Source of the DNA: Bacteroidota bacterium
GTDB taxonomy: Bacteria; Bacteroidota; Bacteroidia; Chitinophagales; Chitinophagaceae
Assembly (NCBI GenBank): GCA_018268105.1
Contig: JAFDXG010000005.1
Span: 21,269 to 85,268 of the forward strand
Direction: 5' to 3'
DNA: 64,000 nt
Shown: piece after piece, positions 35,221 through 44,237 of the stretch
Numbering within the stretch: the first letter of the stretch is position 1
Layout: each line of letters starts with the position of its first letter
The notes under the pieces: model-generated
Told to the model about the DNA's origin: nothing
Seen by the model: the letters and a program-made list of their open reading frames with translations, nothing else
Database searches by the model: none
Position numbers and translations under genes: made by a program

Positions 35221-36282
35221 ATGCAAGAGTTTAAGCGCAATGTTACCATAATCGCTATCGAATCTTCCTGCGACGAAACATCGGCAAGTGTTTGCCGTAA
35301 TGGCGAAATCCTCTCCAATATCGTTGCTTCTCAAAAAGTTCACGAGCAATATGGTGGTGTTATACCCGAGCTCGCCTCAAGGGCACATATTCAGCATATT
35401 GTGCCGGTTGTTGATCTGGCTGTTAAAAAAGCAAATATATCACTTACGGAAACAGACGCTATCGCTTTCACACAGGCGCCGGGCTTAATAGGTTCATTAC
35501 TGGTAGGTTCCCAATTTGCCAAATCCCTGTCATTAGCATTGAACAAACCTTTAATTCCGGTGCATCACATGCAGGCCCATGTATTGGCTAATTTAATCAG
35601 TAACCCCAGGCCTGCATTTCCATTCCTTTGTCTTACAGTTAGCGGTGGTCATACACAAATTGTGTGCTGCCAGTCGCCACTTAATATGAAGGTTATAGGC
35701 GAAACCATAGATGATGCAGCCGGAGAAGCATTTGACAAATCTGCAAAACTTCTTGGTCTGCCTTATCCCGGAGGGCCACTAATAGACAAACATGCAGCAA
35801 CGGGTGATGCTACCCGCTTCTCTTTTCCCGAACCACAAATAGAAGGGTTAAACTTCAGTTTCAGCGGACTAAAAACTTCTATTTTATATTTTTTGAAAAA
35901 CGCTGGTAAAAGCAATATTTATAAAGAACAATTCCTTGCATCACCGGAAGAACAGCAGTTATTTATCAATAATAACCTGGACGATATTTGTGCATCTGTT
36001 CAACACCGCATCATTTCTATTCTTTTAAACAAACTAAAAAAAGCTGCTGCTACTACCGGTATCCGGGAAATATGCCTTGCAGGTGGCGTATCGGCGAACC
36101 GGGGATTGAGGACGGCATTTGAAAAGCTGGGTAATGAATCAGGATGGAATATTTATATCCCTGCTTTTGAGTATTGCACAGATAATGCTGCAATGATTGC
36201 CATAACGGGATATTACAAATTTCTTGCAGGAGAAACATCTGATGATCTTTCAATAACAGCAACAGCAAGAGCAGAATGGTAA
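35221..36282 (+). CDS. tsaD: tRNA N6-adenosine threonylcarbamoyltransferase
   Basis: 353 residues. The ASKHA N-terminus is IIAIESSCDETSASV. The metal-binding HMQAH motif has His116 and His120, GGHTQ follows, and the C-terminal LAGGVSANRGLR and YCTDNAAMIA complete the family set. With TsaB and TsaE it transfers threonylcarbamoyl to A37 of ANN-decoding tRNAs; it is an essential, near-universal gene. The length is slightly above average because of a short insertion near 240. The gene converges on the aromatic-lipid operon. Confidence 0.97.
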   Translation: MQEFKRNVTIIAIESSCDETSASVCRNGEILSNIVASQKVHEQYGGVIPELASRAHIQHIVPVVDLAVKKANISLTETDAIAFTQAPGLIGSLLVGSQFAKSLSLALNKPLIPVHHMQAHVLANLISNPRPAFPFLCLTVSGGHTQIVCCQSPLNMKVIGETIDDAAGEAFDKSAKLLGLPYPGGPLIDKHAATGDATRFSFPEPQIEGLNFSFSGLKTSILYFLKNAGKSNIYKEQFLASPEEQQLFINNNLDDICASVQHRIISILLNKLKKAAATTGIREICLAGGVSANRGLRTAFEKLGNESGWNIYIPAFEYCTDNAAMIAITGYYKFLAGETSDDLSITATARAEW

Positions 36283-36327
36283 CTTCCAGATCTATCTGCA
36301 AATGGAATAAATTTTTACAGAGAAAAT

Positions 36328-37209
36328 TTAGTTTCCCCAAAAATCATAATAATTATACCATTGTTCAGGATAGCTCCTTACCTTCTCCTCCATTCCTGCT
36401 GCAAAATCCAGCAGCATTTTCCTGATGGCAATGTTTTTATCTGAAAAATCATACGTGAGGATTGGAGTAGAGTAAAAGTGATAAAACGTAGTACTCTCTT
36501 TCATAGCAAATACAAAACAAACAGGGGATTTAAATTGTGCTGCCACAATAAATGGTCCGGCAGGAAACCTGGCTTCCTTACCTAAAAACGGAATTTTAAT
36601 CACTCGGTTCCCTTCAAGGAACCGGTCGGCATGCATGCATACAATTTCATTATTCTTCAATGCTTCGTTAATAGCATAAATATGGGAAAGATCATCTTTA
36701 ATAACAATAATATTTGCACTGCTTTTGCCTGCAACATCCTGCAGGTATTTTTTAATCTTTTGATGCTCACCATCAAACATTACAACATTTATTTTAGTAT
36801 GCAGCCGCTCCAACAAATGACCTGCCGCCTCCCAATTGCCAATATGAGAACTTAGAAGCAACCCACCCCTGCCCAACTGCACCATCTCATGCAAATGTTC
36901 CTCACCATCAAAATCAAAAGAAAAACGGTTTGCCATTCCCGACATAACAGCTATCTTATCTATCAGGCTTTGTCCAAATGCATAATAATTACGATACAAT
37001 AATAACAGCGATTTCCAGTAGCTATAGCCAAGTCGCCTGCGATATAGTTCGAGTATTATACCGGAAGATTTTCCGGCAAAGAAAAAATAATAAAAGGAAA
37101 CTAACCTTAACAGCAAATAAGCCGGATGCAAACCCATTCGTTTGAGCACAGATACAAATATACTATACCCTAATTTGTTACCTCTTGATTTGCCCTGCCA
37201 CGACGGCAT
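36328..37209 (-). CDS. LpxL/LPLAT-type acyltransferase
   Basis: 293 residues. The active-site pattern SSHIGNWEAAG (His122, Glu127) is the HX4(D/E) motif of the LpxL/HtrB lysophospholipid and lipid A acyltransferases. A membrane-associating N-terminal segment lies near 30-48. It is the last gene of the ligase-TAL-FabG-KS-ACP operon and overlaps the ACP stop by one base. In flexirubin and aryl-polyene clusters such acyltransferases move the finished ACP-bound chain to a lipid; a similar role is inferred here. Confidence 0.88.
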   Translation of the reverse strand: MPSWQGKSRGNKLGYSIFVSVLKRMGLHPAYLLLRLVSFYYFFFAGKSSGIILELYRRRLGYSYWKSLLLLYRNYYAFGQSLIDKIAVMSGMANRFSFDFDGEEHLHEMVQLGRGGLLLSSHIGNWEAAGHLLERLHTKINVVMFDGEHQKIKKYLQDVAGKSSANIIVIKDDLSHIYAINEALKNNEIVCMHADRFLEGNRVIKIPFLGKEARFPAGPFIVAAQFKSPVCFVFAMKESTTFYHFYSTPILTYDFSDKNIAIRKMLLDFAAGMEEKVRSYPEQWYNYYDFWGN

Positions 37210-37469
37210 TATGCCATTTCTTTAGAATTTACACGGGAAATTACATAGTTGTAAAAATCGCCGAAAGTAGTTATACCGGTAAAGTCCTCTGGTTTTACTT
37301 TAAAAGAAAAATTATTTTCAATTACTACCACCAAATCAATATAATCCAGGCTATCCAACTCCAGAATATCCTTCAGATTGCCTTCGGGGGTTATCCTGGC
37401 TTTATCTACTTCAAATTCTTCAGACAGGAAATGGTTGATCTTCTTAATGATTTGTTCATTCTGTGTCAT
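37209..37469 (-). CDS. Acyl carrier protein
   Basis: 86 residues from the ATG at 37469; a TTG at 37475 would add two residues. The phosphopantetheine site is ELDSLDYIDL with Ser40 at the start of helix 2, and the protein is acidic and helical. It is separate from the housekeeping ACP type by its context: 6 nt after the ketosynthase and overlapping the acyltransferase by one base. It should carry the growing chain made by the ketosynthase and ketoreductase of this operon. Confidence 0.92.
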   Translation of the reverse strand: MTQNEQIIKKINHFLSEEFEVDKARITPEGNLKDILELDSLDYIDLVVVIENNFSFKVKPEDFTGITTFGDFYNYVISRVNSKEMA

Positions 37470-37475
37470 AAGCAA

Positions 37476-38702
37476 CTATATTTTCCATTTTCTGACAATG
37501 AGGGTCGAATTAGTTCCGCCAAAGCCAAAAGAGTTCGACAAAAATACATCTATATTTCTTCCCGCCGTAGTTTTTACTATATTCAATTTTGCAGAATCTT
37601 CGTCTGGAGTTTCAAAATTAATATTAGGCGCTAAAAAACTGTTGTGCATCATCAGCAATGAGTAAACAATTTCACTGGCGCCTGCCATCCAGCATTCATG
37701 GCCAGTCATTGATTTAGTAGAACTTACGGGAACTTCGGTATCACCAAAAACGGTGTACAATGCTTTTGCCTCACTGGCATCGCCGGCAGGTGTAGAGGTG
37801 GCATGGGCATTGATATAATCAACATCTGCGGCATTAATACCGGCATCCCTGAGTGCCATCCTGAGCGAACGTACCGGCCCTCCAACCGTGGGGTTGGATA
37901 TATGCTCACCATTGGATGAAAAACCATATCCAATTACTTCTCCAAGTATTGTTGCCCCCCTTTGCATAGCAGATTCAAGGCTCTCCAGTATCACAGTGGC
38001 CCCACCTCCGCTCGGTATAAGTCCGTCCCTGTTCCTGTCAAATGGCCTGGATGCTTTTTCAGGTTCATTTTCATGAACAGAAAATGCAGAAAGTGCATCA
38101 AAATTCCCCATGGAATTAATATTTACTTCCTGGGCGCCACCAGCTACAATGCGATCCTGCAAGCCTGTTTTGATGAAGTGATACCCCAGACCTATGGCAT
38201 GAGAACCACTGGCACATGCTGCACTAACTGTAAAATTTACCCCTTTCAATTTGAATATTGTTGAAAGGTTCATTGTAATGGTTGAATTAAGCGTTTGGAA
38301 CACAGAAGCTGACCCCAGCAGCATGGTATCTTTTTTCTCCCTCAAAATATCAATAGCATCAATTACCGGTTTGGCAGAACTGTCATTACCATAAATTATT
38401 CCCATTTCATGATCGGCAATATAATCCTCATCAATACCTGCTATGCGCATCGCTTCAAGTGTGGCCATATAAGCATATTCACCCTGTTCGGGCAACATGA
38501 TTCTTGCCCTCCTGTCGAGCAGTTCTTTTAAAGACGGCCGCTCCAGGAATCCGGTAAGTCCCGACCTGTAGCCCATTTCTTTACGGGCCGGATCAAGTAC
38601 AATACCCGACCTGCCCGTGTAGAGCGAAGTCTTCACTTCTTCAAGGTTTTTTCCTATGCAGGAATAAATCCCCATACCTGTTATCACTACTCTTCTGTTC
38701 AT
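37476..38702 (-). CDS. Beta-ketoacyl-ACP synthase (KAS I/II type)
   Basis: 408 residues. The thiolase-fold triad is complete: Cys163 in AACASGSHAIG, His300 in NAHATSTPAGD and His335 in SMTGHECWMAG with the supporting Lys330. The C-terminus has NSFGFGGTN. It condenses malonyl-ACP with an acyl primer. No second, Cys-less chain-length-factor homologue is adjacent, unlike full aryl-polyene clusters. It lies 2 nt after fabG in the operon. The likely primer is the aromatic acid made by the ammonia-lyase and ligase (inference). Confidence 0.93.
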   Translation of the reverse strand: MNRRVVITGMGIYSCIGKNLEEVKTSLYTGRSGIVLDPARKEMGYRSGLTGFLERPSLKELLDRRARIMLPEQGEYAYMATLEAMRIAGIDEDYIADHEMGIIYGNDSSAKPVIDAIDILREKKDTMLLGSASVFQTLNSTITMNLSTIFKLKGVNFTVSAACASGSHAIGLGYHFIKTGLQDRIVAGGAQEVNINSMGNFDALSAFSVHENEPEKASRPFDRNRDGLIPSGGGATVILESLESAMQRGATILGEVIGYGFSSNGEHISNPTVGGPVRSLRMALRDAGINAADVDYINAHATSTPAGDASEAKALYTVFGDTEVPVSSTKSMTGHECWMAGASEIVYSLLMMHNSFLAPNINFETPDEDSAKLNIVKTTAGRNIDVFLSNSFGFGGTNSTLIVRKWKI

Positions 38703-38704
38703 AA

Positions 38705-39442
38705 TCAGGAATACATTCCCCCGTTAATAGATAAAACTTCACCGGTAATATAAGACGATTCTGGTGATGCAAAAAAACCTACTGCATGAGCAACTTCCTC
38801 AGGCTCACCAAACCTGTTCACCGGAATGAGATTTTTCAATTGCTTTTCATCAAGTCCCTCTGTCATATCAGTTTTAATAAAACCAGGTGCAATGGCATTT
38901 ACTGTTATATTTCTTTTTCCAACTTCCTGTGCAAGTGCTTTAGTTGCAGCAATTACTCCTCCTTTGGCAGCAGAATAATTGGTTTGTCCCGGCAAACCTT
39001 TCAACCCTGAAAGAGATACGATATTAATAATCCTTCCATACCTCCTGATTAACATATTCTGTATGACCAGTCGTGTTACATTAAAAAAACCGTTCAAACT
39101 GGTTCCAATCACATTATCCCATTGTTCATCCTTCATCCACATCAGTAATACATCTTCTTTTATTCCCGCGTTATTTACCAGCACTTCTATAGGATGATCC
39201 GGGTTAGCTTCAATCCATTTTCCCAATACTTCCATAACTGCATTCCGGTCTGCAACATCAAATTTCAGCAATGAGGCACTTCCTCCCCTCTCTTCTATCA
39301 GGGATAAAGTTTTTTGAGCTTCGGATTCATTGCCTTTAAAATTTACTAAAATATGGTAGCCCATACCGGCAAGTTTAATACATACCGCTCTCCCTATACC
39401 TCTTGACCCGCCTGTTATTAATGCACACTTCATTCGTATCAT
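38705..39442 (-). CDS. fabG: 3-oxoacyl-ACP reductase (FabG-type SDR)
   Basis: 245 residues. The cofactor motif is TGGSRGIG (10-17), then NNAG near 90-93. The catalytic residues are Ser143, Tyr156 and Lys160 (NYSAAK). The C-terminus GEVLSINGGMYS is typical. It uses NADPH to reduce the beta-keto group on the ACP chain. A second ATG three codons later (39433) would give a more conventional FabG N-terminus. It sits between the ammonia-lyase and the ketosynthase, so it is probably dedicated to the aromatic-chain pathway. Confidence 0.92.
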   Translation of the reverse strand: MIRMKCALITGGSRGIGRAVCIKLAGMGYHILVNFKGNESEAQKTLSLIEERGGSASLLKFDVADRNAVMEVLGKWIEANPDHPIEVLVNNAGIKEDVLLMWMKDEQWDNVIGTSLNGFFNVTRLVIQNMLIRRYGRIINIVSLSGLKGLPGQTNYSAAKGGVIAATKALAQEVGKRNITVNAIAPGFIKTDMTEGLDEKQLKNLIPVNRFGEPEEVAHAVGFFASPESSYITGEVLSINGGMYS

Positions 39443-39528
39443 TTGCCTTTTTAATGGTCGAATGAAACACTTATTGGCTCATTCGCATCATTTGTGTGTA
39501 AAATAATATTTTTATATGAAAGAGAATC

Positions 39529-41106
39529 TTATTGCACCAATGCCTTACTCACATTATTATGTGTATTGAGAACGTCAAAGTCGTTTTCGAGGAAATACTT
39601 CTTTACATTCTCCAGTTGCTTATAAGGAGGTGTATCATCTACAAATTTGGGAAACAGTTTTCTTACGGCTGTATAAACTTTGTTTGTAACGGGTGAAAGC
39701 CTGGAAGCACAGTTAGCATAATCTATAGCCTGTAGCACTGTTACCATTTGAATAGTCAATACTTCGAAGGTATTATCAATAATCTTTTTTGTCAGCAATG
39801 CCGCATTACATCCCATGCTTACTATATCCTGATTATCGTTGTTATTGGGAATACTATGCACATACATAGGGAAAGATAAAGTTTGGTTTTCAGCAACTGT
39901 GGAGGTAGCCGTAAACTGCATACCCTGCATTCCAAAATTGAGACCTAACACACCAAGATTAACAAAAGGCGGAAATTTTTCATTGAGTTTGTTATTCAGC
40001 AGATAGTTAAGCTGGCGTTCAGCAAGCATGGAAAGTTTGGTAATTGCAGTTTTCAATTTATCCATCTCCAATGATACATAATCACCATGAAAATTACCCC
40101 CGTGAAAAATATTATGGTTTTCATGATCAATTACAGGGTTGTCATTTACGGAATTCAGTTCATCTGTCAATACTTTTTCGGCATGGGCAATAGTGTCGTG
40201 AATAGGTCCCAAAACCTGGGTAACACAACGTAATGAATAATATTCCTGCACTTTATCTTCAAACACATCATGTTTAATATTTTCAGGATTGTACAAATAT
40301 TCTGACCTGCTCCTGATCAGCATACTATCTTTCAGTACTTCACGAAGCATTGCCGCTACTTCATTTTGCCCCTTATGCTTTTTAACAATATTCAGTTCGC
40401 GGGAAAAATGATCATCATAAGCTTCCACCACTTCGTTGGTCATTGCAGAAAGCAATACAGAATACCGCAATAATTTTTTGGCATATATGATATTGAGTAG
40501 CCCAATTCCTGTCATGGCAGAAGTGCCATTAATGATAGCTAAGCCTTCCCGGATATGTATTGAGAGTGGTTTAATATTATATTCCTTAAATACTTCTGCT
40601 GAAGGTCTTGGTTTACCGTTCACCAACACTTCACCTTCACCAATAAGTACAAGAGCAAGATGGGCGAGTTGTACAAGGTCGCCACTGGCCCCCACACCAC
40701 CATGTTCAAATATGCAGGGAGTAATATTATTATTAATAAGAGATTTCAAAACTATCGCTACATCGGTATGTACACCGGAATAGGCCTGAGCGATACTGTT
40801 GAGACGCGCAACCATCAGGGCCTTTGCAAGTGCAGGGGAAAGAAAGTTGCCACTCCCCGAGCAATGGCTCCTGATGAGATTGTACTGAAGCTGTAATACA
40901 TTTCCCTGGCTTACTTTATATTGAGCCATAGGGCCAAACCCTGTATTAATCCCGTAAATGAGTTTTTGATCTGAAAAATGAGAAAGAAAACGAAAGTTGG
41001 CTTCCATTTTCTCAATTGTCTGCGTACTAATCTCAATTTTCGTGTCTTTTAAAACTATATCCGCAAAATCATCTAAGGAAAGTGTTCTGACTCCGACATT
41101 TATCAT
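39529..41106 (-). CDS. Aromatic amino acid ammonia-lyase, probably tyrosine ammonia-lyase
   Basis: 525 residues. Ala140-Ser141-Gly142 in GGVGASGDLVQLAHLAL cyclise to the MIO electrophile. Tyr51 in LIYGINTGFGPMAQYK is the catalytic base. The selectivity loop reads LQYNLIRSHCSGSG and, with the later VHSIPNNNDNQDIVSMG, closely resembles the characterised tyrosine ammonia-lyase of Flavobacterium johnsoniae as I remember it, more than histidase. It would convert tyrosine to 4-coumarate. No hut genes are near; the ligase, KS and ACP around it support a role in making an aryl primer. Confidence 0.9.
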   Translation of the reverse strand: MINVGVRTLSLDDFADIVLKDTKIEISTQTIEKMEANFRFLSHFSDQKLIYGINTGFGPMAQYKVSQGNVLQLQYNLIRSHCSGSGNFLSPALAKALMVARLNSIAQAYSGVHTDVAIVLKSLINNNITPCIFEHGGVGASGDLVQLAHLALVLIGEGEVLVNGKPRPSAEVFKEYNIKPLSIHIREGLAIINGTSAMTGIGLLNIIYAKKLLRYSVLLSAMTNEVVEAYDDHFSRELNIVKKHKGQNEVAAMLREVLKDSMLIRSRSEYLYNPENIKHDVFEDKVQEYYSLRCVTQVLGPIHDTIAHAEKVLTDELNSVNDNPVIDHENHNIFHGGNFHGDYVSLEMDKLKTAITKLSMLAERQLNYLLNNKLNEKFPPFVNLGVLGLNFGMQGMQFTATSTVAENQTLSFPMYVHSIPNNNDNQDIVSMGCNAALLTKKIIDNTFEVLTIQMVTVLQAIDYANCASRLSPVTNKVYTAVRKLFPKFVDDTPPYKQLENVKKYFLENDFDVLNTHNNVSKALVQ

Positions 41107-41227
41107 TGCACTAAATTATAATTCTGTTAACTTACAAGTAAAAGCAAAAAAAATAAATAATAGTAAATGTATCAAATATTTCTCCACACCGGATACCAGG
41201 AATACCGGTTTTGCCGGCAAATCTGCC

Positions 41228-42520
41228 CTATCTTCTGTCAATAAATTTCACAGGTTTCCGGCTGGTTTCCGGAAACTGTAACTTCCTGAGGTCTTCTTCA
41301 AAGATATATCTGATCTGGGGGGTAACTCTTAGTTTAGCCTGCAGATATGCCCTGATACGATGATCTGTTTCTTCACCAGTTCGATCAGCATATACATGCA
41401 GCAATACCTCATCGGTACCTATCTCATTTGAATATACCTCTACAACATAATCCTTTACATCTTCCATACCATTGAGCAAATCAAATAGCGCCGGGGCAAA
41501 TAGTGTAGTGCCTTTAAATTTTATCATTTGTTTCTTTCTCCCAATAACCGGAGACAGCCTCCGGGTGTTTCTTCCACAGCCACATTTATCCTGATAAGCT
41601 ATACAAATATCGCCTGTTTTATAACGCAGCAAGGGCATTCCTTCTATCCCAAGAGTAGTAATGGTTACCTCACCGGGTTCACCGCTTTTTACAGGTTGAT
41701 TGAATTCATCCAGAAGTTCAACAATCAGCAAATCCGGTTGTAAATGCCCCCCCCTTCCTTCTCCACATTCTGTAAAAGCCGTTTGCATCTCTGTAGAAGC
41801 ATAAGTCGAATACAATTTTATATCCCATTTCTCCGCTATCTTATTAGCCAGTACATTTGGGGTAAGGTCAGGGTTCCTTATATTTTCCCCTATACAAATG
41901 GCTTTTTTTACTGATGTTTCGTTGGGGCTTATGCCACGCTCCTCTGCGTAATGCAGCAACTTTACAATAAAAGAAGGTACAGCTACAATTGCCGTAGGTT
42001 TTAGTCTAAAAATAGTTTCCCATTGTACAGATGGAACTCCCGGGCCTACCCGTATTATACCTCCCCCGAGTTTCCTGATTCCAGAATAATATGCCATACC
42101 CGCCATAAACTGACGATCGAGCGTCAGCATCAACTGAAAAATATCCTCACTGCTTCCGTCGGCACAGGCAAAAGATGCACATTCATTATAAGCCAGTCTT
42201 TCCAGATCGTTCTCTGTAAGCGCTATGGTAACAGGGCTGCCTAAAGTTCCTGAAGTAGATGTATATTCGGCAATCCTGTGTTTTCCCACACAAAGAAAAT
42301 CTTCATTGCATTGCTGAATATCTTCCTTTTGGGTAATGGGAAGTTTATTCAGATCCTCTAAAGACAGTATTTTGTTTATATCAATGCTCTGCTGTTTAAA
42401 AACTTTTTTATAATAAGGAGAATGTATTTTAAGATATTGAAGCAACTCAGCCAGCTTATCTTCCTGCATCTTTCTTATTTTATCCGGAGATTGAAATGCG
42501 TTGCAGAGTAAATATGACAT
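41228..42520 (-). CDS. Phenylacetate-CoA-ligase-like adenylate-forming enzyme
   Basis: 430 residues. The adenylation loop is YTSTSGTLGSPVTIAL (near residues 85-100). Further blocks are KLYSTYASTEMQ, LLRYKTGDICIAY and the C-terminal RLSPVIGRKKQMIKFKG, with a cysteine-rich DKCGCGRNTRR between them. It belongs to the PaaK-like adenylate-forming family used in flexirubin clusters to activate 4-coumarate. As the first gene of the operon, 121 nt before the ammonia-lyase, it would adenylate the lyase product and load it onto CoA or ACP. Confidence 0.87.
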   Translation of the reverse strand: MSYLLCNAFQSPDKIRKMQEDKLAELLQYLKIHSPYYKKVFKQQSIDINKILSLEDLNKLPITQKEDIQQCNEDFLCVGKHRIAEYTSTSGTLGSPVTIALTENDLERLAYNECASFACADGSSEDIFQLMLTLDRQFMAGMAYYSGIRKLGGGIIRVGPGVPSVQWETIFRLKPTAIVAVPSFIVKLLHYAEERGISPNETSVKKAICIGENIRNPDLTPNVLANKIAEKWDIKLYSTYASTEMQTAFTECGEGRGGHLQPDLLIVELLDEFNQPVKSGEPGEVTITTLGIEGMPLLRYKTGDICIAYQDKCGCGRNTRRLSPVIGRKKQMIKFKGTTLFAPALFDLLNGMEDVKDYVVEVYSNEIGTDEVLLHVYADRTGEETDHRIRAYLQAKLRVTPQIRYIFEEDLRKLQFPETSRKPVKFIDRR

Positions 42521-42588
42521 ATTATATCTGAAATAGTGCGTCTATAATTGCGCGAATGTAAGATTTTCAAAACATATACACTCCTGCA

Positions 42589-43320
42589 TTAAACAATTTG
42601 CATAGCCACCTGGTAATAGTTGTTAACTGCCGCAAGCAACTTTGTTTTTACATAATAACTATCACTAAATATTTTAAACGCAGCAAATTCGTGATTAGGA
42701 ACATTAAACTCATCAAACAATAATATATCTCCTTTTTTTAGCCAGGGTGCCAGACTGGTAAGTGCAAACAAAGTAGAAGAAAAAAGGTCTGCATCAAGAT
42801 GTATGATTTTAAGTTTCCTGTTGTTGATGGAATCAGTCTTCAAAAAAGCCGGCAAAGTATCCTGAAAAAGTCCTTTATAAAAAAGAGCCCTTGTATCGTC
42901 TATGCCGGGAATTGGAGCAGCCATGTCCCCCCTGTTATATGTTCCCCAACCCTCAGGAAGGCCTTCAAAAGTATCAAAACCATAAAACCTGCTATCTGAA
43001 TTTACATTAGCAGCTACCCACCACTTAAATGAATAGCCCCCGCTTACTCCAAATTCAAGATAATCTAATGCGCATTCCCTGAGTTGTTCAGAATTCAGCA
43101 GATGTTCATATAACTGATATCTTTTTTGATAATCCCTCAATGGAGAATAAAAATCATTCAGAGAAGCCGAAATTCTATTTTCTGCCGCCCATTTTGACAT
43201 GGAAAGCATATTTAAAAAAAGCTGTAGGGGACGCCTAAGCCAACCTAAATATATATAAGGGTGAAATAATATAGAAACTCCTTTGAAGAAAGCATTTAGC
43301 CGGTTAATCAGTTTTTTCAT
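42589..43320 (-). CDS. Class I SAM-dependent methyltransferase (TylF/macrocin-O-methyltransferase-like)
   Basis: 243 residues. The SAM-binding loop is LDYLEFGVSGGYSFKWW (about 86-102), followed by FYGFDTFEGLPEGWG, an acidic strand end typical of TylF-like and Methyltransf_24 enzymes. IIHLDADLFSST and GDILLFDEFN carry metal-binding or acidic positions. Such enzymes methylate sugar hydroxyls or other O-acceptors. The N-terminal 40 residues are partly hydrophobic and may touch the membrane. It is co-directional with the aldose epimerase and WbqC genes, suggesting a glycan-modification context. Confidence 0.82.
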   Translation of the reverse strand: MKKLINRLNAFFKGVSILFHPYIYLGWLRRPLQLFLNMLSMSKWAAENRISASLNDFYSPLRDYQKRYQLYEHLLNSEQLRECALDYLEFGVSGGYSFKWWVAANVNSDSRFYGFDTFEGLPEGWGTYNRGDMAAPIPGIDDTRALFYKGLFQDTLPAFLKTDSINNRKLKIIHLDADLFSSTLFALTSLAPWLKKGDILLFDEFNVPNHEFAAFKIFSDSYYVKTKLLAAVNNYYQVAMQIV

Positions 43321-43343
43321 TTACTTATCTTAAACTACCCGTT

Positions 43344-44213
43344 TTAAAAACAATGTATTGTCCAACTCCTGTTAAAAATATTCCCAGCCGCAAGCCAGTT
43401 AATGCCTTCTTTATCTATAAGCTGACTATTGGTATCCACACTGTCTGCAATACCGCACCAGGGTTCTATACAAACAAAATCTGCATCTTTTGCAGCCCAG
43501 ATACCAAGATAGGGAAACTCGTTAAAATCAAACCTGATTCCTGCACTTCCCTTTTCGGATCGTAGATTAACTGATTTAGACCTGAGATGTTTAAAAACCA
43601 AAGCATCCTGGTAAAATAATGGTTTGGTAAGCTGAAACTTATTGGTATTCTCAAAAAATGGAACAGGTGATTTCTCAATTAGTCCCTCAGCGGATATAGG
43701 CCACCGACCGGCATTTTCCATTTCATCAAACTCGAGATAATAATCCTGGTAAGTCAACCCCATTTCTAATGGTACATTAAAAGCCGGATGCCCGCCTACC
43801 GAAAAAAACATTTCAAAATCACCGGTATTTACAACGCTGTAAGTAACTTTTAGGGAAGTATTCAGCAAAGCATATTCTATTTCAAAGCTGAATTTAAATG
43901 GGAACTTAATCAGAGTGGATGCAGAAGCATCAAGACGAAATTTTATGCTATCCCTTTCAGATTCCACAATTGAAAAGTCCATATCCCTTGCAAAGCCATG
44001 TCGTCCCAAATGGAATTCTTTATTTTCAAACAGAAAGCTGTTGTTTTTTAGTGTACCAACAACCGGAAATAAAACCGGGGAATGTTTTCCCCAATAAGCC
44101 GGGTCAGCCTGCCAGATATATTGCGCGCCGGTTTGCTTATGCTGAAGACTTGATAATTCGGCCCCTTTAATTTTGATGACCGCTTTCAGAAAATCATTTT
44201 CAATGATCTGCAT
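43344..44213 (-). CDS. Aldose 1-epimerase family protein (LacX-like)
   Basis: 289 residues of beta-sandwich character. The motifs are AELSSLQHKQTGAQYIW at the N-terminus, HGFARDMDFS, a central VGGHPAFNVPL with the conserved His, and FPYLGIWAAKDADFVCIEPWCGIADS near the end. The galactose-mutarotase superfamily interconverts sugar anomers; this LacX-like branch has no fixed substrate. It lies 23 nt upstream of the methyltransferase gene and 24 nt downstream of the WbqC gene. Confidence 0.88.
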   Translation of the reverse strand: MQIIENDFLKAVIKIKGAELSSLQHKQTGAQYIWQADPAYWGKHSPVLFPVVGTLKNNSFLFENKEFHLGRHGFARDMDFSIVESERDSIKFRLDASASTLIKFPFKFSFEIEYALLNTSLKVTYSVVNTGDFEMFFSVGGHPAFNVPLEMGLTYQDYYLEFDEMENAGRWPISAEGLIEKSPVPFFENTNKFQLTKPLFYQDALVFKHLRSKSVNLRSEKGSAGIRFDFNEFPYLGIWAAKDADFVCIEPWCGIADSVDTNSQLIDKEGINWLAAGNIFNRSWTIHCF

Positions 44214-44237
44214 ACACTTAAAACAGTTATTTGAAAT

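Noticed and set aside
39529..41106. Histidine ammonia-lyase (hutH) annotation
   Set aside because: The MIO motif alone does not distinguish the families. The loop sequence resembles the Flavobacterium tyrosine ammonia-lyase, and the neighbours are ligase, KS and ACP genes, not hut genes.
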